Source: PFJX01 sp031426815
GTDB lineage: Bacteria; Pseudomonadota; Gammaproteobacteria; Burkholderiales; Thiobacillaceae
Assembly (NCBI GenBank): GCA_031426815.1
Contig: JASJPG010000008.1
Location: forward strand, 11,175-75,174
Direction: 5' to 3'
Length of the DNA stretch: 64,000 nucleotides
A program made the translations under genes and the position numbers. The stretch's first letter is position 1. The number at the start of each line of letters is the position of its first letter. The notes under the pieces were generated by a model. The model was not told the origin of the DNA. It worked only from the letters and a program-made list of their open reading frames with translations, and did no database searches. This document shows positions 57,868 to 64,000 of this stretch, one piece after another.

Positions 57868-60516
57868 GTGGCGGTGACCTGGAGTCCGAGCGACAAGGCG
57901 GCGGCCGTCACGCTGAGCAATGGCAATCTGACGGCCACCGCGAGCGGCGGCTCGACCACCTATAAAAACGCCCGCGGCACGGATGCAAAAACAACGGGTA
58001 AACATTACCTGGAGTACCAGATTGACGATCTGGACAACGCGCTGTCGTCAAAACTGGGCATCGCGCTCGGCAGCTATCCGTTGGCGGGTACCGACCCGCC
58101 GACGGACGTAGGGTCCTGGTATTACCGCACAGCCAGCGGCGCGATGCGCTTGAATAACGTCACGGTGTCGGGTGATCAGCCGGCGCTGGTGGTAAGCGGC
58201 GTGCTGCAAGTGGCGATCGACTGCGATACGGGGTCGATCTGGTTCGGCGCCAACGGGGTGTGGATCAACGCCGGCGATCCGGCTACCGGCGCAAACCCGA
58301 ACGGCACCGGCTATGCGTTCGCGGGCGGCGTGTATCCGCTGTTCAAGTGCGGCGGGCTGAACGCCGGCCAGAGCTTTGTCGCAACCGCTCGTTTCGGCGC
58401 AGCCAGCCAGACCTATGCCGCGCCGGCCGGATTCGCCGCCTGGGATGCCGCCTCGACCATCATCGGCAGCGCCACCTACGAATGGCCGCTGGCGCTGGCG
58501 GTGGCGACGCCCTACCGGCCCGAGTGGCCGCTGACGCTGCAGTTGCTGCGCAGCATCGATGTGGTCGGCACTTGGCCGCTGTCGCTCGCCGTCGTCGTAC
58601 AGGCGCAGCCGGAGTGGGCGTTGTCGCTGGCGGTCGCGTTGCCGACCCTGCAGCCGGCCTGGCCGCTGGCGCTGGCGGTCACTGGCCAGGCGCAGCCGGC
58701 GTGGCCGCTGGACCTGGTGGTGCTGGATTTTTCCATCATGAAATCCGCACGGGCCTATGCCTGGAGCGCGTACGCCGTCATGAATGGCGTGGATGTCTCC
58801 GCTCGCCTGGTCGGCCAGATCGAGATCGACGCGGAAGCCAATAGCACCGCCGTGGCGACGCTCACGTTGCGGCCGCCGGCGGGGGTTTTTTATCCGGCCG
58901 AATACATTGGCCGCGAGATTTTGCTCACGTATTTTTTCCGGGGCGAGGGCGATGCGCCGCCGCAAGGCGTCCCGATGTTCCGCGGCCAGGTCGAGACGGT
59001 GGAGGTGGATCCGGCCAGTTATACGGTACGCCTGACCTGCACGGATAACCGGCGGCGGCTGCTCTATGGCGCGCGCGGCGGCCTGGGGGGGCTGTTGCCC
59101 GACAGCCTGTGGAGCGCGGCGGTATTCGACGCCGAGGCGGATGGTTACCGCCAGGCAGAGGATCGCCTGTCCACCTTGTGCGCCGATTTCGATCTATCGC
59201 CCAACGGCGCGCCCAATTTGACGCCGTGGCAGAGCAAAGCCACGGCCGACTGGGCATTCCACCAGGCGGATTGCCTGGACGGATCCCTGTCGTTGGAGTT
59301 GGGCCGCATCTCCGATCTGGTGCAATACGTCGATGCGACCCTACTCTATCGCTTCACCCGCCTGCGCCGCCGCTCGGCCGCCCTGCAATACACCTTCGCG
59401 TGGGGCGATCTGACCCAGCACAGCATCGCACCGCCGGCCTCGAGCATGATCCAGGACGCACTGGAGGACACCGGCTGGACGCTGGAGCATTTCCAGGTGT
59501 TCCGGCCGTATCCCTCGTTTCAATCGGGCGGCGTCTATTACCAGCTCGATGCCGTCAACGGTACTTGGCTCATGTCGGCGCGGATCGGCAAGCGGTTTGC
59601 GCAATCGATCGAGGAGCGTTTCAAGTTGCGCGTCGATTGCGGCGCTGCGTCCGATGTGAAGCTGTCCGCCACGCTATCGGGCGCGCTCGCCTCGTCGTTC
59701 GACGGCCGCGCCTGGGAGGACGCCGCCGACGCGGCCCCTGTATTGCCGTTACCGGGCTGGGCGGCGGAATCGGCCGCCGACGCGATCAACGACGATGCGA
59801 CCGGCCGCGCCGCCGCCGAGATGGCCATCCGCACGCTGCTGGCGATGGCGCGCCGCATCATCCGGGATAGCCACCGGCGCAACCGGGTGACCTTCAGCGC
59901 GCCGCTCAATCCGATGGTCGACCGCACCGCTACCGTGCAACTGTCGGCGTTCGGCATCACGGCCATCGGCCGCGTCCAGCGCATCCGGCATGCGCTGGAT
60001 ATGACCAGCGGCCGCGCGGTCTCCACGATCACGCTGGCCCTGTCGGCGGCGTCGCTGGTGAATGGCAACGATAGCCTGCTCGATCCGCCTGCTGCGTCGG
60101 AGATACCGCCTGTTTCAAACGACGTCCGCGCGGCGCATTACATCGCGCTGGGCAACCATGTCGGCGGCACCGCGGACTCGCCGCCCTATCAGGAGTCGAT
60201 GCAGGGCTACATCTGCAACATCCCGTCCGAGGCGATCGTGTCCAATATGGTGACCAATTGGGGCACTTCGAGCATCGGTGTTTACGACTCTGGACCGACC
60301 ACCAGTCTGTATGGCGTCAGCAGCATCGTTAACCGCACCACCTATTCCGGCGCAGTCATCAACCCCAGTTTCCAGCCCGACAAGGCCTACCCCTGGCAAT
60401 TCCGCGTCACGCCGCCAGCAATCGAGCCGGCCGTGCGCGACAACCTATCGATCGACCTGGAGGAAGCCTATCAGGTGGTCGTTCCCAACGACATTTTCAT
60501 CATCACCATCCCGTAA
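57868..60516 (+). CDS. Large tail tip protein: SPRY-like domain, WPL repeats and hub domain
   Basis: 882 residues from GTG. Residues ~1-195 form a SPRY/concanavalin-like module (KHYLEYQIDDLDNALSSKLGIALG...VAIDCDTGSIWFGANGVWI). Residues ~205-290 hold five imperfect ~20-residue repeats of EWPLALAV type. From ~300 on, SARAYAWSAYAVMNGVDVSARLVGQIEIDAE...FRGQVETVEVDPASYTVRLTCTDNRRRLL reads as a baseplate-hub (gp27/gpD-like) domain. It probably combines tail tip structure with a receptor-binding module. Confidence 0.7.
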   Translation: MAVTWSPSDKAAAVTLSNGNLTATASGGSTTYKNARGTDAKTTGKHYLEYQIDDLDNALSSKLGIALGSYPLAGTDPPTDVGSWYYRTASGAMRLNNVTVSGDQPALVVSGVLQVAIDCDTGSIWFGANGVWINAGDPATGANPNGTGYAFAGGVYPLFKCGGLNAGQSFVATARFGAASQTYAAPAGFAAWDAASTIIGSATYEWPLALAVATPYRPEWPLTLQLLRSIDVVGTWPLSLAVVVQAQPEWALSLAVALPTLQPAWPLALAVTGQAQPAWPLDLVVLDFSIMKSARAYAWSAYAVMNGVDVSARLVGQIEIDAEANSTAVATLTLRPPAGVFYPAEYIGREILLTYFFRGEGDAPPQGVPMFRGQVETVEVDPASYTVRLTCTDNRRRLLYGARGGLGGLLPDSLWSAAVFDAEADGYRQAEDRLSTLCADFDLSPNGAPNLTPWQSKATADWAFHQADCLDGSLSLELGRISDLVQYVDATLLYRFTRLRRRSAALQYTFAWGDLTQHSIAPPASSMIQDALEDTGWTLEHFQVFRPYPSFQSGGVYYQLDAVNGTWLMSARIGKRFAQSIEERFKLRVDCGAASDVKLSATLSGALASSFDGRAWEDAADAAPVLPLPGWAAESAADAINDDATGRAAAEMAIRTLLAMARRIIRDSHRRNRVTFSAPLNPMVDRTATVQLSAFGITAIGRVQRIRHALDMTSGRAVSTITLALSAASLVNGNDSLLDPPAASEIPPVSNDVRAAHYIALGNHVGGTADSPPYQESMQGYICNIPSEAIVSNMVTNWGTSSIGVYDSGPTTSLYGVSSIVNRTTYSGAVINPSFQPDKAYPWQFRVTPPAIEPAVRDNLSIDLEEAYQVVVPNDIFIITIP

Positions 60517-60525
60517 GGATCCCCC

Positions 60526-60948
60526 ATGCCCGCGCTCAATCTGTTTACCGATCTTCTCCTCATCGATCCCGCGGCCACTCCGCTGGCGCTGGCGCAGGAC
60601 ACTGACGGCATCATGCCGCCGCACCAGCGCCAGTTCTGGATCGGCAGCACCGATGCCAGCATCAGGTTCCGCGCCTTGAGCAACCCCGGCATCGACCAGG
60701 TGCAACTGCAGATCGTCGACAGCGCCAGCGGCAGCGGCCAGCCCGCCAGCGCCATCAAGCTGGCGACGACACAAGCCGGCCTGGCCACCGCCATCGGTGG
60801 CGCAACGCTCGATCTGGGGGTTGAGATTCTGTCCGGTGTCGCCAATGCGCTGCCGGTCTGGGTCCAGTTCACCGACGCCACCGGCGTGGTGGCCACCGAC
60901 CTGGCCCTCAAACTGCAGACCAACGCGCTGGAGATCTCCGCACTATGA
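60526..60948 (+). CDS. Tail tip-region protein
   Basis: 140 residues, beta-rich, no family recognised (IMPPHQRQFWIGSTDASIRFRALSNPGIDQVQLQIVDSASG). It lies between the large hub protein and a short protein with a 4-nt overlap. A virion structural role is likely by position. Confidence 0.6.
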   Translation: MPALNLFTDLLLIDPAATPLALAQDTDGIMPPHQRQFWIGSTDASIRFRALSNPGIDQVQLQIVDSASGSGQPASAIKLATTQAGLATAIGGATLDLGVEILSGVANALPVWVQFTDATGVVATDLALKLQTNALEISAL

Positions 60949-61268
60949 GCGACGCGGGCAAATTGCAGCGCGATCTGCAGGCGCTGGTCGGCGCCGGTGC
61001 GGCGCCGGCGCGCAAACTACCGGAGCGGCCGGCCGCGACACCGGTCGCATCGCGCACCGGTGTGGCCAAGCCCGCCGCGCCCGCCGCATCCGGGGCCGGC
61101 ATCGCCAGTCCGCTGACCGAAGAATCGTTTGCCGATCGCGAATGGCATCCCGAGGCCATCATCGCCAGCAGCGACGGCATTTTCACATTCAGTCTCTACC
61201 GGCTGAAATCCGTGCAGATGACCGATGCCAACGGCCTCCCGGTCCAGTTGATTTTCGCGGCGCCATGA
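60945..61268 (+). CDS. Hypothetical tail-region protein
   Basis: 107 residues. A Pro/Ala-rich linker-like first half (APARKLPERPAATPVASRTG), then EWHPEAIIASSDGIFTFSLYRLKSVQM. Overlaps both neighbours by 4 nt. No family recognised. Confidence 0.55.
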   Translation: MSDAGKLQRDLQALVGAGAAPARKLPERPAATPVASRTGVAKPAAPAASGAGIASPLTEESFADREWHPEAIIASSDGIFTFSLYRLKSVQMTDANGLPVQLIFAAP

Positions 61269-62797
61269 TCAACAGCGGCTTGCCCGACGGCGCCGAAATG
61301 GCCGAACCGGTGCGCTTCGGCAACCCCTGGCACGGCCAGGTTGTCGCCGCCATTTTGATCCACCCTGTCGGTACGCGGCCCTGGACGGAACCCGTCGACC
61401 ACGGCGGCACCATCTTGTTCCAGATTCCCGGACTGGCCACCCCGGAGACGCCCGCCGCAGAAGTCGACCTCGGCATGCGCTGGGACGCCAGTGCGATTCT
61501 GTGCGGCAAAACGCATCAACTCTATCGCCGTGAGCTTGGCAGCCATGCCTGGCTCTACGTCGATGGCGACGGGACGCGCTGGCGGGTGATGCATAGCGCC
61601 AGCGTCGAGGACTTCGCCGCCGGCACCAGCATCGCCTTCACCTTTACCCGCTTCGGCGAGTTCGGCGCCGCCGCGGCGATGTTTGATTTGGTTGTCGCGC
61701 TGCCGGACTGGGGCCAGGCGACGCCGCCCATCGCCGGCGCCTGGGGCCCGGATATTACCCGCGCAGACCTGACGCTGCAGGATGCCAAATCGGACGGCGC
61801 TGAGGCGATCGTGATGCTGCACAACACCGCCGCGGACGCGGTCACCTACCCACCGATCATTACGGGGTATGGCGAGGTTGATCGCGCCGAGACGATCATC
61901 CGCGCCCTGGGGTTTTTGACGGTACAGATCAGCGGCGCCGGCAGCGCCATCGAGGTTGCCGTCACTGTGCTGAAAACCCGCGCGCAGACGCTGGGTACCC
62001 ATAGCAGCACGACCAGCGGCAGCAAGACCACCACGCCCTATGCCGCGACCAATCCATACGGCGACACCTACCACGTCACTGCCACCAACGGCTCCATTAC
62101 GGAAAGCTTCAGCTACACCGACCGGGTCATCGGTTACGCCTATGCCGATGATGTCGCGGTGCCGTACACCGTCAGCCTCGCCGTCTCCCGTGTTTCGGAC
62201 TACTCTGGAACGGCAAGCCTGTCAGCCGTGCCGGATGAGTACGGCTTCGACGGCGCAACCAGTTCGTCCAATAACGAAGAGCAGACGAGCACGCTGTCCC
62301 TGACGGGTCCGACGGGGGTACTCACGCTGACGCATACGGATACGTTATTGCTCGGGGGCAATACCATCTACGTAGCGGTAGGCGAACCTACCGCTACGGG
62401 TTCGTCTACCCGCAACACGGTGTATTCCCCCGCGTTGATCGACCCGGTTACCGTATCCAGCTCAGGGCCTGCTGTTGCCGTGTCGTTGTCTGAGGGAGAG
62501 GGCGTGGTGCAGGTAACGCCTGGCGGCGTCACCCCGTTTATTGCTGAAGCTGCATTTAATTTGATCGCGTTTGGTGACGCGCGCGTCTACCGCTACAGCC
62601 CCAGCGTGTTCGGCCTCTATGCCCACACCTCAGGCGGACCGGGCAAATACTACGGAGCAGTCGGCCGCAAAGCGATGAGCACCGAGCAGATCACACACCC
62701 CGCAGGCTCGGAGCCCGAATACATCGGATATGGCAGCGACCACCCAATCAGCGGCGCGCTGATGTTTGGTCAGGCCGCGCCAGTCTGCTACGTTTGA
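61265..62797 (+). CDS. Distal tail protein, possible receptor-binding protein
   Basis: 510 residues from an ATG overlapping the preceding stop. Beta-rich throughout; a Ser/Thr-rich middle (TLGTHSSTTSGSKTTTPYAATNPYGD) and a C-terminal domain (SPSVFGLYAHTSGGPGKYYGAVGRKAMSTEQITHPAGSEPEYIGYGSDHPISGALMFG). It is the last gene before the right phage end, where tail fibres of transposable phages lie. No invertase or alternative tail cassette is visible. Confidence 0.65.
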   Translation: MINSGLPDGAEMAEPVRFGNPWHGQVVAAILIHPVGTRPWTEPVDHGGTILFQIPGLATPETPAAEVDLGMRWDASAILCGKTHQLYRRELGSHAWLYVDGDGTRWRVMHSASVEDFAAGTSIAFTFTRFGEFGAAAAMFDLVVALPDWGQATPPIAGAWGPDITRADLTLQDAKSDGAEAIVMLHNTAADAVTYPPIITGYGEVDRAETIIRALGFLTVQISGAGSAIEVAVTVLKTRAQTLGTHSSTTSGSKTTTPYAATNPYGDTYHVTATNGSITESFSYTDRVIGYAYADDVAVPYTVSLAVSRVSDYSGTASLSAVPDEYGFDGATSSSNNEEQTSTLSLTGPTGVLTLTHTDTLLLGGNTIYVAVGEPTATGSSTRNTVYSPALIDPVTVSSSGPAVAVSLSEGEGVVQVTPGGVTPFIAEAAFNLIAFGDARVYRYSPSVFGLYAHTSGGPGKYYGAVGRKAMSTEQITHPAGSEPEYIGYGSDHPISGALMFGQAAPVCYV

Positions 62798-62842
62798 GCC
62801 AGTGCAATTCCGTTGCACTGGTGCAAACATAATTTATGTGCC

Positions 62843-62884
62843 ATTTATCGCGCAAATCCGTGCCATTTATCGCGCGCCGTTACA
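62843..62884. other. Right phage end with transposase-binding-like motifs
   Basis: Two direct copies of CCATTTATCGCGC (around 62841-62873) end 12 bp before the terminal CA. On the inward strand they read GATAAAT at offsets 14-20 and 36-42, matching the left end. They lie between the last tail gene and the MITE remnant. Confidence 0.75.
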
Positions 62885-62912
62885 TAAGGAGCGGTCAACT
62901 GCTGTTTCAAGG
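62885..62912. mobile_element. MITE-like element copy B, right part with phage TAAGGA duplication
   Basis: TAAGGA (62885-62890) repeats the sequence left of the prophage. The following gcggtcaactgctgtttcaagg completes the MITE terminal repeat. TTCAG at 62913-62917 matches the TTCAG at 23629-23633, the MITE's own 5-bp duplication. This nesting dates the phage after the MITE. Confidence 0.85.
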
Positions 62913-62939
62913 TTCAGTCGGGCCGTTTCATCGCCAAGA

Positions 62940-63704
62940 TCAGGATCCATCCTGTTTCGGACGGATGATGATCAGCCGCAAACCCTCGGCCACGGCCTGG
63001 CCGCGGGTGCGTACCTTGAGTTTCACGCGGATGTTCTGCACGTGGTTCTTGGCGGTCATCGCGGAAATGGTGAGGCGCTTGGCGATTTCCAGGTTCGAGC
63101 AACCGTCCCGCACCAGTTCGAGCACCTGCATTTCGCGTGGCGAGAGCGTGTTGCCCATGGCCATGGCCTGGCCGAAGGCACCTACTTCGTGGCTCAGCAT
63201 GCGGGCATAGGTGGCGGTGATGCAAGGCAGCAGGAGTTCGAGCAGGGTGGCGGTCTTGTGGTCCAACTCGCCCACTCGAAAGAATCCGAACCAGGCATTC
63301 AAACCACCTTGTGGCGACAACTGCCCGTGGGCGGCCATATTGCGCAGTTCCAGGCGAAGCATCAGCGCTTCCCATTGCGGATCGCAAGGCACGCCATTCG
63401 GCGGGGACGGCACCAGACACGGCTGACGCGTCGCTTTCCAATGGCTGACGATCTGCGTGATCAGGCCATTGCGCGGATTGCACGCCGCCTCGAAATGCTC
63501 AGTCTTGAAATAGCGCGTAGCGGTGAAGTAGCGCATGCGAAGTTCCTGACTCGGCCCTTCCGCCATGCCGCAAATCATGATTTCGTGGGGTAGCAGGGCT
63601 TGCAGCGGCCCCTGGGTCCAGGCGAAGAACTGGCTTGGCCGGTGCACTTTGGTCGCGCTTTCCAGAACGTTGATCAGCCGGTCGCGATTTTCAGTGTGTT
63701 CCAT
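62940..63704 (-). CDS. epsA: EpsA-type LuxR-family transcriptional regulator of the EPS locus
   Basis: 254 residues; start at MEHTENRDRLINVLESATKVHRPSQFF, the N-terminus characteristic of the XrtB/PEP-CTERM-associated regulator EpsA. A LuxR HTH (LSPREMQVLELVRDGCSNLEIAKRLTISAMTAKNHV) occupies residues ~190-245. The N-terminal part should sense a signal. It probably controls EPS and exosortase genes on the other side of the prophage. The 209-bp gap on its 5' side holds the divergent promoter region. Confidence 0.85.
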   Translation of the reverse strand: MEHTENRDRLINVLESATKVHRPSQFFAWTQGPLQALLPHEIMICGMAEGPSQELRMRYFTATRYFKTEHFEAACNPRNGLITQIVSHWKATRQPCLVPSPPNGVPCDPQWEALMLRLELRNMAAHGQLSPQGGLNAWFGFFRVGELDHKTATLLELLLPCITATYARMLSHEVGAFGQAMAMGNTLSPREMQVLELVRDGCSNLEIAKRLTISAMTAKNHVQNIRVKLKVRTRGQAVAEGLRLIIIRPKQDGS

Positions 63705-63912
63705 GCTGGCAGCTCGTTCAGTCCCGACATGCGATTTATCAAGCGCCGATTTATAGCGTCCGCATGTGACAAATAAGTGATCCCTAATGCATCGTTTCGC
63801 GCCGCAAGGGATGTCAGCGCGCGCACCATCGTTTACTCTGCGACTTTCCCTTAGGGAGACGGAATATCGGGCAAGACGCAGAAGTCGAAGCGTCCTCCGG
63901 TGGGTCCATACC

Positions 63913-64000
63913 ATGCTGGAATTTCTCCACCTCGTTGGTAGTGCGCCTGACCAGAGCCTGCTCTATCCCGGGCGCTACAACCCGCTGCTCGTCGCCCTCT
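63913..64000 (+). CDS. MHYT-like membrane signalling protein (partial, N-terminus)
   Basis: Only ~29 residues are in view (MLEFLHLVGSAPDQSLLYPG then RYNPLLVAL). This opening, with a short leader, SLL-Y-G-Y-P-LVAL and the start of a helix, is common for proteins with an N-terminal MHYT or similar membrane sensor joined to diguanylate-cyclase or kinase domains. It is divergent from epsA. The output domain lies outside the window. Confidence 0.4.
   Translation, partial: MLEFLHLVGSAPDQSLLYPGRYNPLLVAL

Larger units (their letters stand above)
23961..62884. mobile_element. Mu-like transposable prophage (38,924 bp)
   Basis: Ends are 5'-TG...CA-3' and are flanked by TAAGGA on both sides. The ends sit inside a host MITE, whose uninterrupted relative (copy A) shows the pre-insertion order. 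It contains DDE transposase, ATPase B, Ner, repressor, Gam-like, GemA, Mor, lysis genes, small and large terminase, gp29-like portal, MuF, gpG, protease/scaffold, capsid, and a non-contractile tail with tape measure. It has BcepMu/B3-type transposition genes. The order is rearranged against Mu: the repressor switch is central and the two arms diverge. Confidence 0.95.

Noticed and set aside
60797..61264. N-terminal extension of the last tail gene over two upstream genes
   Set aside because: The extension is Arg/Cys-rich and overlaps two ORFs with proper start/stop coupling. The ATG at 61265 overlapping the previous stop is the natural start.
62841..62873. Two direct copies of CCATTTATCGCGC as a possible CRISPR or iteron array
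   Set aside because: Only two copies, placed at the phage end and mirrored at the left end. Transposase sites explain them better.
23961..62884. The divergent gene order as a simple inversion after integration
   Set aside because: A Mu-type genome inverted from its left end would leave end motifs near 45 kb and none by gpG. The motifs, TG terminus and target duplication are by gpG instead.
1..64000. tRNA or rRNA genes and a tyrosine/serine integrase attachment site
   Set aside because: I saw no cloverleaf-type or rRNA-like sequence and no integrase gene; the prophage integrates by transposition.

Overview
The window is a stretch of a GC-rich betaproteobacterial chromosome. It carries an exopolysaccharide / exosortase (PEP-CTERM) locus interrupted by a complete-looking Mu-like transposable prophage. 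The lineage is inferred from the EpsA-type regulator, the PrsT-like TPR lipoprotein, the FxDxF-type PEP-CTERM protein and the general codon and GC character. I cannot name the genus.

Host left part (1-23960). A truncated acyltransferase is followed by a leftward pair: a secreted clan GH-A glycosidase and an O-antigen polymerase/ligase-like protein. A rightward cluster follows: Wzx-like flippase, sulfotransferase, four glycosyltransferases, an internally deleted acyltransferase remnant, two more glycosyltransferases, a WecG/TagA-STAS fusion, a TPR lipoprotein and an ExeA-type ATPase. A leftward group comes next: DsbC-like isomerase, a cysteine-rich subtilisin with a sorting tail, a PEP-CTERM protein, an orphan PEP-CTERM tail fragment, and an exosortase (Cys/Arg/His) with its associated membrane protein. 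EpsA, the expected LuxR-type regulator, lies just beyond the prophage (62940-63704), so the prophage splits one host locus. The host DNA also carries two copies of a MITE-like element with 5-bp target duplications and several short palindromic repeats.

Prophage (23961-62884, 38,924 bp). It sits inside the second MITE copy and is flanked by the direct repeat TAAGGA. Its ends are TG...CA, and two GATAAAT motifs lie at nearly identical offsets at each end. The plan is unusual for a Mu relative. The repressor/Ner switch is in the middle (about 43.7 kb), not at an end. A leftward arm runs Ner, regulators, transposase A, ATPase B, small early genes, Gam-like, PAPS-reductase/DndC-like, GemA, Mor, lysis, small and large terminase, portal, MuF, gpG, and ends at the left terminus. 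A rightward arm runs repressor, a stand-alone HsdR_N-type nuclease, protease/scaffold, decoration, major capsid, connectors, tail tube, frameshifted chaperone, tape measure, and baseplate/tip proteins, and ends at the right terminus.

Three near-identical 16-bp perfect dyads stand just upstream of the lysis/packaging unit, the head unit and the tail unit. I infer they are shared late-control sites that tie the two divergent arms together. Main candidates for novelty: the HsdR_N nuclease beside the repressor, the PP-loop/4-Cys sulfurtransferase-like early gene, the MuF protein with a C-terminal HELGH zincin domain and an overlapping small gene, the dyads, and a leftward membrane-protein gene inside the tail operon. 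The amidase gene is frameshifted, so the prophage may be lysis-impaired unless this is a sequencing error.
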